From: QYOJ01 sp964642545
GTDB taxonomy: Bacteria > Bacteroidota > Bacteroidia > Bacteroidales > FEN-979
DNA: 64,000 bases
Direction: 5' to 3'
Assembly: GCA_964642545.1 (NCBI GenBank)
Contig: CAZXQU010000001.1
Location: 124,001-188,000 of the forward strand
This document shows positions 17,515-25,823 of this stretch, piece by piece (position 1 is the first letter of the stretch; the number at the start of each line of letters is the position of its first letter). Made by a program: the position numbers and the translations under genes. The notes beneath the pieces are model-generated. The model did no database searches, was not told where the DNA came from, and worked only from the letters and a program-made list of their open reading frames with translations.

Positions 17515-18219
17515 TTACTTCGCTTTTTTCGATCTTGCATCACGCGGCCTTACATAAGGATCGTTGAAGATATAGGTAAGCCTGAAAGTGATCACATTAT
17601 TATGCTGCTTGCGTTCCCAAACCTGATGACCGGTTTCATTGGTAAAATCACGCGTGCGGATTGGTACCAGTGAGTAAGAGTATCGAAGGTTCGCCCACAG
17701 TCGTTTCCAGATTCGTAACCTGACATCGGCGAGTATCTGAAAATCGGCTAATGTATAAGGCCCCTGCAGACTCGTTGTGGTTTTAACACCATCCTCCCAT
17801 TCTGACACGCCTACAAGTTGCCCATAGGCAAAACCTGCCCCCGCCGCAATGATTTTCTTGTCGGTAAAATGGACCAGTAAGGGGACCTGTATATAATTCA
17901 GGTTCAGCTTGTAGCCATAGTATGAAGCCGGCTGATTGGTATCAGGGACAACCGTGTCGGGGACGTAGGTTTTCTCGTAAGAACCATTCATAGAGAAGAG
18001 AATCTCCATGGTTACCGACCATTTTCCATCTTTCCCGAATGGTACGATAACAGAGGGGCCTCCATTGAAGCCTATTTTTTTAAATCCGTAAACTTCGTCA
18101 CCATCAACCTGGGAGAGATTTATCCCCGCCGAAATAGCCCCCAAAAATCGTTGGGAAAATACCGAAGAGGTAAATAGAAGAAGCAGCAGGAGTGTCAGGT
18201 AAAGGAAAAATTTCTTCAT
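17515..18219 (-). CDS. Outer-membrane beta-barrel protein, PorT/OmpW-like fold
   Basis: 234 residues. A signal peptide (KKFFLYLTLLLLLLFTSSVFSQ) is followed by alternating amphipathic strands (AISAGINLSQVDGDEVYGFKK, ISFRLTYIF-like end), as in the outer membrane beta-barrel family PF13568 that includes PorT. PorT is a T9SS assembly factor, but this sequence is not distinctive enough to name it so. The C-terminus carries an unusual basic tail (RPRDARSKKAK) after the last strand. Confidence 0.65.
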   Translation of the reverse strand: MKKFFLYLTLLLLLLFTSSVFSQRFLGAISAGINLSQVDGDEVYGFKKIGFNGGPSVIVPFGKDGKWSVTMEILFSMNGSYEKTYVPDTVVPDTNQPASYYGYKLNLNYIQVPLLVHFTDKKIIAAGAGFAYGQLVGVSEWEDGVKTTTSLQGPYTLADFQILADVRLRIWKRLWANLRYSYSLVPIRTRDFTNETGHQVWERKQHNNVITFRLTYIFNDPYVRPRDARSKKAK

Positions 18220-18250
18220 TCGTAATTCTTCATTCGTAATTCGTAATTTG
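18214..18250. repeat. CGTAATT heptamer array
   Basis: Units TTCGTAA repeated with one TTCTTCA variant, between tex and the barrel gene. It is the same word as at 16311 and 42386. Confidence 0.75.
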
Positions 18251-18258
18251 TCTAACGT

Positions 18259-20412
18259 CTAATTTTCCCCGTTATTATTCATCCCTTTCATCGAAAGCTG
18301 AATGCGTTTGCGATTGATATCCACATCAAGCACCTCTACCATCACTTTCTGATTGATCTTCACGATGTCGTTAGGATCTTTCACAAACCTGTCGGCCAAT
18401 TGGCTGATATGGACGAGCCCATCCTGGTGCACGCCAAGATCTATAAAAGCACCGAATGCCGTGATATTGGTCACGATGCCGGGAAGTTTCATGCCAGGGT
18501 GCAGATCATCGATTGTATGAATATTGCGGTCAAATTCGAAAATCTCAAACTGCTTTCGTGGATCGCGACCAGGTTTTGCCAACTCCAACACAATATCCTG
18601 GAGGGTTGGAAGACCGGTTTTCGCTGTCACATACTCCTTCAGGTCTATCTGTTTGCGTAATTCGTTCTTGGATATAAGATCGGAAATTGAGCAATTCAAC
18701 TTTTTTACCATTTTATCAACCACGTGATAACTTTCGGGATGCACTGAACTTCCGTCAAGCGGGTTTTTGGCATCCCTGATCCGCAGAAAGCCTGCTGCCT
18801 GTTCAAATACCTTTTGGCCAAACCGCGGCACTTTCATCAACTCCTTCCGCGATGAAAATGGTCCGTGTTCATTCCTGTAGGTGATGATGTTTTTCGCCAG
18901 TACAGGACCAACCCCCGAAACATAGGTAAGCAGCTGTTCACTGGCTGTATTCACCTCTACGCCAACCATATTCACAGAACTCTCCACGGTATCGGCAAGG
19001 CTTTGCTGTAGCGCTATCTGATCTACATCATGCTGGTACTGCCCAACTCCAATCGATTTCGGATCAATCTTCACCAACTCGGCCAATGGGTCCATCAAAC
19101 GACGGCCGATGCTTACCGATCCCCTGACGGTGATGTCATAGTCGGGAAACTCCTGTCTTGCCACCACACTAGCCGAATAGACCGAAGCGCCACTTTCATT
19201 TACTACCAGGGCTATCAGGTCGGTATCAAACCGGATAGCGCGAACCAGGCGCTCGGTTTCACGGCCGGCAGTACCATTTCCGATGGCGATGGCTTCAATC
19301 TTGTAGGCATTGGCGAGAGTTTTTATCTTGTGGATTGACTCTTTCACTTCATTCTGCGGTGGATGGGGATAGATGGTTTCATTATGCAGAAGTTTCCCCT
19401 GGGCGTCAAGGCATACAATCTTGCAACCAGTTCTGAAACCGGGATCGATGGCAAGCACCCGTTTCTGTCCCAGAGGGGATGCCATCAGAAGCTGTCGGAG
19501 ATTTTCGGCAAAGACGCGTATCGCCTCTTCATCAGCCCTCTCTTTGATCCACTGCCGCATCTCAGTCTCCATTGATGGGTAGAGGAGACGTTTGGCACTG
19601 TCGGTGATGGCTCCCTTAACCAGTTCGGCTGAGGCATTATTTCCTTTGATGAAGATCCGTTCAAGGATTTCGGCACCCCGATCTCCATCCACCTCCAGGC
19701 TCACCTTGAGAAATCCCTCTTTCTCCCCGCGAAACATCGCCAGGATCCGGTGTGATGGCGCTTTGTTGAGTAGTTCATGAAAGTCAAAATAGGTTTCGAA
19801 TTTTACGCCATCCTCTTCCTTTCCTTTCGCAACTTTGGATGTAATCACACATTCCCGTTGAAAAAGGCTCCGGATTCGTTTCCGGGCATAGGCATCTTCA
19901 TTGACCCACTCGGCGATAATATCGCTGGCACCCTGGAGCGCCTCCTTAACATTGTTGACGCCTTTCTCGGGGTCGATAAAGGATTCGGCGCGGTGTTCAA
20001 TGTCATCAAACCGTTGCAACATGATCAGTTTGGCAAGGGGTTCCAGTCCTTTTTCACGGGCGATGCTGGCACGGGTCTTTCGTTTGGGCTTGTATGGAAG
20101 GTAAATATCTTCCAACTCGGCCATGGTAAAAGCATTCATCACCGCACTCTCCAGTTCATCCGTAAGCTTCTCCTGGTCCCGAAGCGACTTGAGGATCGTC
20201 TCCCGGCGGGCATTCATATCCTTGAGTTGTTGTAGCCTGTCCCGTACCCGTGCGATAATGGTCTCATCCATGCTTCCGGTCATCTCTTTCCGATATCTGG
20301 CGATGAAGGGAATCGTGGCTCCACTCTCCAGCAACTGGATGGTATTCTTAATAAAAGTCTCAGCCACACTAAGTTCTGTGGCAATAATTTTCGAAAATGT
20401 TTCGGTGCTCAT
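18259..20412 (-). CDS. tex: Tex-family RNA-binding transcription accessory protein
   Basis: 717 residues with full Tex architecture: an N-terminal helical region (SFIKNTIQLLESGATIPFIARYRKE type), a YqgF/RNase H-like domain (VLAIDPGFRTGCKIVCLD), helix-hairpin-helix repeats (LLTYVSGVGPVLAKNIITYR, ELMKVPRFGQKVFEQAAGFLRI) and a C-terminal S1 domain (GIVTNITAFGAFIDLGVHQDGLVHISQ). It is a cytoplasmic nucleic-acid-binding protein, homologous to eukaryotic Spt6, affecting transcription. Length and domains are normal. Confidence 0.95.
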   Translation of the reverse strand: MSTETFSKIIATELSVAETFIKNTIQLLESGATIPFIARYRKEMTGSMDETIIARVRDRLQQLKDMNARRETILKSLRDQEKLTDELESAVMNAFTMAELEDIYLPYKPKRKTRASIAREKGLEPLAKLIMLQRFDDIEHRAESFIDPEKGVNNVKEALQGASDIIAEWVNEDAYARKRIRSLFQRECVITSKVAKGKEEDGVKFETYFDFHELLNKAPSHRILAMFRGEKEGFLKVSLEVDGDRGAEILERIFIKGNNASAELVKGAITDSAKRLLYPSMETEMRQWIKERADEEAIRVFAENLRQLLMASPLGQKRVLAIDPGFRTGCKIVCLDAQGKLLHNETIYPHPPQNEVKESIHKIKTLANAYKIEAIAIGNGTAGRETERLVRAIRFDTDLIALVVNESGASVYSASVVARQEFPDYDITVRGSVSIGRRLMDPLAELVKIDPKSIGVGQYQHDVDQIALQQSLADTVESSVNMVGVEVNTASEQLLTYVSGVGPVLAKNIITYRNEHGPFSSRKELMKVPRFGQKVFEQAAGFLRIRDAKNPLDGSSVHPESYHVVDKMVKKLNCSISDLISKNELRKQIDLKEYVTAKTGLPTLQDIVLELAKPGRDPRKQFEIFEFDRNIHTIDDLHPGMKLPGIVTNITAFGAFIDLGVHQDGLVHISQLADRFVKDPNDIVKINQKVMVEVLDVDINRKRIQLSMKGMNNNGEN

Positions 20413-20445
20413 TTTACCAGAGTAACAGTTCCTTTCAGTACAACA

Positions 20446-21165
20446 TCACCAACCAGATGCTAACACGTCAATGATATGAATAGTTTTGATTGGTATGTTA
20501 TGTTTGTTGATGTACCCCTGAAGGTGCATCAGGCAGGAAGAATCAGTCGAAACGATGTATTCAGCCCCTGTTTCCATCGCATGTTTGACCTTCTGTTCAG
20601 CCATTGCCGTTGAGATAGGTTCAAATTTCACCGAAAAGGTCCCACCGAAGCCGCAGCAAACATCATGTTCCTTCATCTCCCTCAATTCCAGTCCTTTCAC
20701 ATGTGAAAGAAGCTTCATAGGTTCATCTTTTAGTCCATATTCTCTCAATGAGGCGCAAGAACTGTGATAGGTCACAACATGTTCGAATACGGCTCCAACA
20801 TCTTCTCTCTTGAGGATGTTCACGACAAAATCGGTAAATTCATAAATGTTCTTCCGCAACTGTTTGTACTCGTAATGCAATGCCGTATTGTGAAACAGCA
20901 TCGGAAAGTAGTTCCGCACATAGCCAATACAGGATGCCGACGGACCAACAATTGGCCGGTCGTTCTGAAAATCCCTGATGAACTTCTCTCCCATCGCTTT
21001 TGCCTCATCCCAGAAGCCACTGTTGAATGCCATCTGGCCACAACAGGTCTGGTTTCCATTGTAATGTGCCGAAACACCCAGCTTCTCCAGAACTTTTACC
21101 ATATTAATCCCTGTTTCGGGATAGACCTGATCGATGAAGCAGGGGATGAAGATGTCGACAAGCAT
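20446..21165 (-). CDS. lutA: (Fe-S)-binding CCG-domain protein, LutA/LldE-like
   Basis: 239 residues with two CCG-type cysteine motifs, NQTCCGQMAFNSG and HDVCCGFGGTFSVK, and the typical start VDIFIPCFIDQVYPETG. LutA is the Fe-S subunit of the LutABC L-lactate oxidation complex. LutB and LutC are not next to it, so the role is inferred from family only. It lies 33 bp upstream of tex on the same strand. Confidence 0.8.
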   Translation of the reverse strand: MLVDIFIPCFIDQVYPETGINMVKVLEKLGVSAHYNGNQTCCGQMAFNSGFWDEAKAMGEKFIRDFQNDRPIVGPSASCIGYVRNYFPMLFHNTALHYEYKQLRKNIYEFTDFVVNILKREDVGAVFEHVVTYHSSCASLREYGLKDEPMKLLSHVKGLELREMKEHDVCCGFGGTFSVKFEPISTAMAEQKVKHAMETGAEYIVSTDSSCLMHLQGYINKHNIPIKTIHIIDVLASGW

Positions 21166-21170
21166 TTGTA

Positions 21171-21285
21171 AGGGATTAGCGATTAGGGATTAGGGACAAA
21201 ATTAGTAAAATTATAGGACTGCTCATCATTGCTTATCATTGATCATCTCAGCGATTTTCATATTTTCCTAATTTCCTAATTTCCA
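21171..21285. repeat. GATTAGG array, TCATCATTG words and TTTCCTAA array
   Basis: GATTAGS units (21171-21197), TCATCATTGCTTATCATTG words (21219-21243) and TTTCCTAA units (21261-21285) fill the whole gap between aroA and the lutA-like gene. Confidence 0.75.
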
Positions 21286-22611
21286 TCACGTCTCGCTTAC
21301 TTCAAACCCCAACCTCCCCATCTCTTCCCAGAAGCCAGGATAAGATTTTGCTACAACCGCAGGGTCTGAGATGCGGATGGTTCCGGTTCTGATCGCAAGC
21401 AATGCAAAGGCCATTGCGATGCGGTGGTCACTGTAGGTCTTTATGATCTCTTGAGGATAAGCTCCTGGGGCAGGGTCAATAGATTGAGATGCGTCGGTTT
21501 CAATGATGCCGAATGCCGGATGCCGGATATCAATCTGCAATCGGCCCAACTCTTTGACAAGGGCTTCAAGGCGGTCACTCTCTTTGGTTTTCAAATGATG
21601 AAGTCCGGTAAATCGGGCAGCTATCCCAAGCACAGCATAAGTTACAATGAGGGATGGGGCGAGATCGGGATAAGCAGCAAGGTCAAAAGCAGGCTGCCAA
21701 CTGCCAACTGCTAACTGCCCACTGCCCACTGCCCACTTCCCACTGATCAATCGTATTCCATCACTTTCAAAAACAGTCTCTACTCCCAATGGCCGGAAAA
21801 GCTCTGCCAACACGGCATCTCCCTGCAGGCTGTTTTTATGCAGACCGGGTAGTGTGAGTTCCGCGGAGCCGGCAAGGGCTGCAGCTTCATACCAGAAAGC
21901 GGCTGAGGACCAGTCGGCCTCCACAGTGTACTTTTCTGTTAGTCGTGCTTCAGCCTGGTAACTTCCGTGTTTGACGAGCAGGAGCTCCTCGTTTCTCTTG
22001 ATAACTGCTCCAAACTCCTCCATAATGCGCAGCGTCATATCTACATATGGAAAAGAGACCTGATCACCCACCATACGGATCGTGAGACCTTCGGGAAGTA
22101 ACGGAGCTATTAAAAGAAGAGCCGAAACAAACTGGCTGCTCACCGAAACATCTACTGTCACCTCCCCTCCAGAAAGCTGCCTGCCAATGATGCGCAGCGG
22201 AGGATACCCTGCTATTCCTTCATAGTCGATCTCTGCACCCAGGCTTCTGAGTGCCTCCACCAGGATGCCGATTGGCCTTCTTTGCATCCGTTCACTGCCG
22301 GAAAGAAGCCATGTTCCCGGTTGAATTGCGAGGTATGCAACGAGGAAACGCATCACGGTACCGGCATTGCAGCAGTTAAGAGAAATATGCTGATTGGGCT
22401 GAGCCGATTCAATCTGCTTCAATAACTCCTGAAGCAATAAGGTATCTTCGGCTTTGGAGAGGTTTTCAAACTGGAAGTCGGAACGAGCCAGTGCGCGGAT
22501 GATAAGGAGTCTGTTGCTGATACTCTTTGACGAAGGGAGTGATATTCTGCCAGCCAGGTTTACCCCTTCAACTTCGTGGATATTTTTTCCTGTAATCGTG
22601 TAGCTGGTCAT
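21286..22611 (-). CDS. aroA: 3-phosphoshikimate 1-carboxyvinyltransferase (EPSP synthase) with repeat insertions
   Basis: Transfers enolpyruvate from PEP to shikimate-3-phosphate in aromatic amino acid synthesis. 441 residues from ATG 22611, chosen because it clears the aroB stop by 10 bp; an upstream start would overlap aroB. Motifs: LPSSKSISNRLLIIRAL, NCCNAGTVMRFLVAYLA, SSQFVSALLLIAPLL, TKESDRLEALVKEL and YSDHRIAMAFALLA. Two array-encoded insertions are present: KWAVGSGQLAVGSWQP just before FDLAAYPDLAPS (21693-21745), and a RHPAFGIIETDAS segment (21504-21530) before the DHRIAMA motif. Both lie in expected surface loops, so the enzyme may still work. Confidence 0.93.
   Translation of the reverse strand: MTSYTITGKNIHEVEGVNLAGRISLPSSKSISNRLLIIRALARSDFQFENLSKAEDTLLLQELLKQIESAQPNQHISLNCCNAGTVMRFLVAYLAIQPGTWLLSGSERMQRRPIGILVEALRSLGAEIDYEGIAGYPPLRIIGRQLSGGEVTVDVSVSSQFVSALLLIAPLLPEGLTIRMVGDQVSFPYVDMTLRIMEEFGAVIKRNEELLLVKHGSYQAEARLTEKYTVEADWSSAAFWYEAAALAGSAELTLPGLHKNSLQGDAVLAELFRPLGVETVFESDGIRLISGKWAVGSGQLAVGSWQPAFDLAAYPDLAPSLIVTYAVLGIAARFTGLHHLKTKESDRLEALVKELGRLQIDIRHPAFGIIETDASQSIDPAPGAYPQEIIKTYSDHRIAMAFALLAIRTGTIRISDPAVVAKSYPGFWEEMGRLGFEVSET
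21504..21530. repeat. CCGGATG-type array in aroA
   Basis: GATGCCG, AATGCCG, GATGCCG, GATA: 7-bp units in frame in aroA. The word is the same as at 1320-1355 and 5441-5474. Confidence 0.7.
21693..21745. repeat. CTGCCAA / CTGCCCA heptamer array in aroA
   Basis: About seven 7-bp units, read in frame as a 7-residue protein repeat (WAVGSGQ, LAVGSWQ) because 3 x 7 bp = 21 bp. Confidence 0.9.
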
Positions 22612-22621
22612 TGAGCGGCTA

Positions 22622-23725
22622 TCAGAGGTTATAATAGCTTGCAAAGGCATCACGGATTTGATCCGGTGTACAAACCTGATTGATCCTGCCTTTCCCGATT
22701 TCGGAGAGCAGGGTGAACCGGATCTCCTGCTGCCTGTTTTTCTTATCGTGCTGCATCATATCCATGCGTACCGCTTCATCTTCCTGAAGGAGTGGAAGCT
22801 TACCGAATCCCTGGATAATCCACTTAGTAACTTCTTCCAGTTGTTGGGGGTCGAATCCGGCTCGTTGTATGGATAAAAAGCCCTCGCAGAGCATGCCGGC
22901 AGCCACTGCATCACCATGCAGAACCGGAGTTTCCCGCCGAAGTGCGAGCGACTCAATCGCATGGCCGATGGTATGGCCGAAGTTCAGTAATTTCCTCTGG
23001 TTCTGTTCAAATGGATCATGCTTCACGATCTCAAGTTTTATCCGGATCGTCTTCAGAAGAATATCTTTCCAGAAATTCTCTGTAAACGGAATCTCAAGGA
23101 TCTCTGATAATGGCTTCCGTGAAAGCCATCTCCAGAACTGCTCATCCCGGATCAATGCTGTTTTGAGAACTTCGGCTAGCCCGGATCGTATCTGTTCTGC
23201 AGGAAGTGTTTTTAGAAATCCTGGCCAGATATAAACCGCTCTGGGGGTATAAAAAGTTCCAACCTGATTTTTCAGGACATCCATGTTTACACCGGTCTTT
23301 CCTCCAATTGAAGCATCGATCTGTCCTATCAGAGATGTAGGGACATGAATGGTGTCAATACCTCGATGATAAGAGGATGCGACGAAACCTCCCAGGTCGG
23401 TCACCACACCACCACCCAGATTGATGAGGAGAGAATCTCTGTCGGCCTGATGAGATCCCAACTCTTTCCAAAGGTACTCTGCGGTTCGCAGGCTCTTAAC
23501 TTCCTCTCCGGTATCAATGCTAAATACTGTTGCAGTATCCAACTCAGGGATGTGGCCGAGGAGCTCGGGAAGGCAGAAACGTTGGGTATTGGCATCAGTA
23601 AGAATAAAAATCCGCGGTTTCAACTTCCTAAGTCGCTTCAGATCCTTCTGAAATTGTTCCATAATCCCATCGCCAATCAGGACAGGGTATTTGGAGGTAT
23701 TTACGGTACGGATTGAAAGCTTCAT
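22622..23725 (-). CDS. aroB: 3-dehydroquinate synthase
   Basis: 367 residues. Cyclises DAHP to 3-dehydroquinate, the second step of the shikimate pathway. NAD-binding and metal motifs are intact: GGGVVTDLGGFVASSYHRGI, PTSLIGQIDASIGGKTGVN, GLAEVLKTALI and NFGHTIGHAIESL with HGDAVAAGM. It is the middle gene of ald-aroB-aroA, 3 bp after ald and 10 bp before aroA, so the three are very probably cotranscribed. Confidence 0.96.
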   Translation of the reverse strand: MKLSIRTVNTSKYPVLIGDGIMEQFQKDLKRLRKLKPRIFILTDANTQRFCLPELLGHIPELDTATVFSIDTGEEVKSLRTAEYLWKELGSHQADRDSLLINLGGGVVTDLGGFVASSYHRGIDTIHVPTSLIGQIDASIGGKTGVNMDVLKNQVGTFYTPRAVYIWPGFLKTLPAEQIRSGLAEVLKTALIRDEQFWRWLSRKPLSEILEIPFTENFWKDILLKTIRIKLEIVKHDPFEQNQRKLLNFGHTIGHAIESLALRRETPVLHGDAVAAGMLCEGFLSIQRAGFDPQQLEEVTKWIIQGFGKLPLLQEDEAVRMDMMQHDKKNRQQEIRFTLLSEIGKGRINQVCTPDQIRDAFASYYNL

Positions 23726-23728
23726 ATA

Positions 23729-24952
23729 TTAGCGAAAAGCTGCCATCAGGAGTTCGATATCCTGAAAGGGTAGTTTAAAGGTTTTGCTGACTGCAAGATT
23801 AGTAATGGTCCCATTATAAAGATAAACCCCCTGTCTGACACCATAATCCTTTTTAATCAGGGATTCGATGCCTCCTTCGGAACAGACATCGAGTATGACC
23901 GGTACAAAAATGTTGTTGAGTGCCTGTGAAGCCGTATGCGGGACACGGGAAGCGATATTGGGGACACAGTAATGTGTCACCCCATGTTCTTTGAAAACCG
24001 GATTGCTGTGCGTTGTGGGCCGTGAGGTTTCGAAACAACCTCCCTGGTCGATGCTAACATCAATAATGATCGACCCATCCTTCATGTCTTTTATCATCTC
24101 CCCGGTGATCAGGCAAGGGGATTTTCCTCCGGGTGAGTGGATGGCTCCGATCACTACGTCGGCCGTCTTCATAGATTCGAGCAGCACCTTCGGATGAAGT
24201 ATCGACGTAAATATCCTGATTCCCAAGTTATTCTGCAGTCTGCGAAGCCGGTAAACCGAATTATCGAATACTTTGACAACGGCACCGAGGCCAAGCGCAG
24301 AACGAGCGGCAAACTCTCCCACCGTTCCGGCGCCGAGGATCACAACCTCCGAGGGACCTATTCCTGTAAATCCTCCAAACATCTTTCCACGCCCATAGTC
24401 GGGACTGGACAGATACTCAGCTGCAATGAATATGGATGTGCATCCTGCGATCTCACTCATTGCTCTCACGACCGGAAACGATTGCGTTTTATCCCTAATC
24501 AGCTCATAACCAAGAGCTGTGATCTTTTTGGTCATCAGTGTTCGGAAATAACTCTCCTTCTGTATCGCCATCTGAAGCGCCGACACCAGTGTTTGTTTCG
24601 GATGCATCAGGTCAACCTCGTCAGGTGTAGGTGGGGCCACTTTAAGGAGCAGATCCGACTTGTAGACCTCTTCCGGAGAGTAAACGATTTGAGCGCCTGC
24701 TTCACTGTATTGATGATCAAGAAAATGGGAAGCCTTTCCTGCTCCCGCCTCAACCAACACATGATGTCCTTGATGAGTCAACAGAGTAACTCCATCAGGA
24801 ACCAATGCAACCCGTTTTTCTTCCAGGGTAACCTCTCTGGGAACGCCAATAACCATCTGGCTTTTCCGATGGGTCACCTCCAGCATCTCCTCCTGAGGCA
24901 TCAGACGTTCAGCTTTAGAACGCCTGGTTAGCTCCGATAACGGATCTTCCAT
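23729..24952 (-). CDS. ald: Alanine dehydrogenase
   Basis: 407 residues. NAD-dependent interconversion of alanine and pyruvate plus ammonia. After an N-terminal extension of about 30 residues usual in Bacteroidota come IGVPREVTLEEKRVALVP, HVLVEAGAGKASHFLD, the Rossmann GAGTVGEFAARSALGLGA, and PNIASRVPHTASQALNN. The ATG at 24952 is preferred: the longer TTG start at 24979 overlaps a TATCTTCG promoter-like element (24969-24976, minus strand). Neighbouring tsaE and porX form a gene neighbourhood often seen in this phylum. Confidence 0.92.
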   Translation of the reverse strand: MEDPLSELTRRSKAERLMPQEEMLEVTHRKSQMVIGVPREVTLEEKRVALVPDGVTLLTHQGHHVLVEAGAGKASHFLDHQYSEAGAQIVYSPEEVYKSDLLLKVAPPTPDEVDLMHPKQTLVSALQMAIQKESYFRTLMTKKITALGYELIRDKTQSFPVVRAMSEIAGCTSIFIAAEYLSSPDYGRGKMFGGFTGIGPSEVVILGAGTVGEFAARSALGLGAVVKVFDNSVYRLRRLQNNLGIRIFTSILHPKVLLESMKTADVVIGAIHSPGGKSPCLITGEMIKDMKDGSIIIDVSIDQGGCFETSRPTTHSNPVFKEHGVTHYCVPNIASRVPHTASQALNNIFVPVILDVCSEGGIESLIKKDYGVRQGVYLYNGTITNLAVSKTFKLPFQDIELLMAAFR

Positions 24953-24988
24953 AAAGGGAAATTTTGAACGAAGATACAAAAAATGTTG

Positions 24989-25100
24989 GTCATGAAGTCA
25001 TGGGGTGATGGGGTGATTGGTCATTAAGAAATTAGGAAATTAGGAAATACACAAATAGGCTTTTCACCATTTCACCATCTCACCATCTCACCTCTCACCT
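24989..25100. repeat. Three consecutive short-repeat arrays
   Basis: TCATGRR/GGGGTGAT words (24989-25023), TTAGGAAA units (25027-25050) and TTCACCAT/CTCACCAT units (25071-25100). The last runs into the 3' end of the NTF2-like gene. Confidence 0.75.
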
Positions 25101-25573
25101 TCCCCGGTTTCTCCTTGAGGTGCTTCCTCCTTCACGGGTTTCAGGTTAGCATGAGCAGCCCATCTCCAGATGCCGTCATCCTTTACAAAGATTGTCATCC
25201 GGGGTGCCGGGTCGTGAGAAAGACGCTCGCCATCAATGGTCTCCGACACGGCCACAAAATAGGTCGCAATGATCAGATGTTCCTCATTGGTGATCTTCAG
25301 GTCGCTGATCTCAAATTCAGTGATAGCGAGCCCACGAAGCAACTCCAGCTCTTCATCCAAGTTGAATGCCCCGAAATCGTGCACCGATTGAAAACCAGGG
25401 GCCATGTTTTGCTTAATCCCTTCCAGATCCTGGTTCCTGAAGGCGTCCCAGAGTTGATAAACCAATGCTTCCCCTTTAGCAGGATCCGGCATCTCTTCAT
25501 TACAAGATGGTGCCATCATGATTATGGCGAGAAGAAGTAACCATAAACTTAAATGTGATTTAATTTCTTTCAT
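25088..25573 (-). CDS. NTF2-like (SnoaL/DUF4440 type) lipoprotein
   Basis: 161 residues. Lipoprotein signal (LWLLLLAIIMMAPSC, lipobox APSC), then an NTF2-like fold (ALVYQLWDAFRNQDLEGIKQNMAPGFQSVHDFG ... WRWAAHANLKPV). The function is unknown; the family includes ligand-binding and enzymatic members in the cell envelope. The last residues (GETGEGER) are encoded by a TCACCAT-type repeat array that also provides the stop. It has both a TATATTTG element and a perfect AAGGAGGT Shine-Dalgarno sequence. Confidence 0.7.
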   Translation of the reverse strand: MKEIKSHLSLWLLLLAIIMMAPSCNEEMPDPAKGEALVYQLWDAFRNQDLEGIKQNMAPGFQSVHDFGAFNLDEELELLRGLAITEFEISDLKITNEEHLIIATYFVAVSETIDGERLSHDPAPRMTIFVKDDGIWRWAAHANLKPVKEEAPQGETGEGER

Positions 25574-25577
25574 CTTA

Positions 25578-25585
25578 ACCTCCTT
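25578..25585 (-). promoter_or_regulatory. Consensus Shine-Dalgarno AAGGAGGT
   Basis: A full anti-16S match four bases upstream of the NTF2-like lipoprotein ATG. This is unusual because Bacteroidota genes generally lack strong Shine-Dalgarno sites. porX has a similar AAGGAG at 27843-27848. Confidence 0.75.
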
Positions 25586-25601
25586 TTTTGTTCTGAGTTC
25601 T

Positions 25602-25609
25602 CAAATATA
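25602..25609 (-). promoter_or_regulatory. -7 element TATATTTG upstream of NTF2-like lipoprotein
   Basis: TAnnTTTG match on the minus strand, 28 bp before the ATG. Confidence 0.55.
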
Positions 25610-25632
25610 TAAAAAGATACGTTCATAATTGC

Positions 25633-25640
25633 TATTTTTG
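25633..25640 (+). promoter_or_regulatory. -7 element TATTTTTG upstream of cysK remnant
   Basis: TAnnTTTG match facing the cysK fragment, 48 bp before its first ATG. It may be the original cysK promoter. Confidence 0.4.
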
Positions 25641-25688
25641 TGACCTTATAATGTGCGCTAAATCACATTAAAGAACAACGTAAATCAC

Positions 25689-25823
25689 ATGACAAATACA
25701 TACATGCAACGAATTCAGGGGATTTCCGATGAGTTCATCCCTTCGATCTGTAAAATGGATGAGCTTGACTCAATTGTGGCTGTAGATGACGGCGAACGAC
25801 TATGCCGATGCAAATTACACTAA
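25689..25823 (+). pseudogene. Cysteine synthase (cysK) remnant, 44-codon frame
   Basis: A short frame from ATG 25689 (or ATG 25704) reads QRIQGISDEFIPSICKMDE then LDSIVAVDDGE. This is the conserved segment around residue 220-250 of cysteine synthase (usually KIQGI..GFIP...DEI..V.D). The first ~220 and last ~60 residues of the enzyme are missing, and the frame ends in non-homologous residues (RLCRCKLH). A promoter element lies upstream. It is most simply the scar of a cysK deletion; it could still make a 44-residue peptide. The stop overlaps the convergent tsaE end by 4 bp. Confidence 0.7.

Noticed and set aside
17515..18219. Naming the beta-barrel protein PorT
   Set aside because: The fold family fits, but no PorT-specific sequence or neighbour supports it.
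20446..21165. A lactate-utilisation (lutABC) operon
   Set aside because: Only the LutA-like gene is present; tex and aroA flank it.
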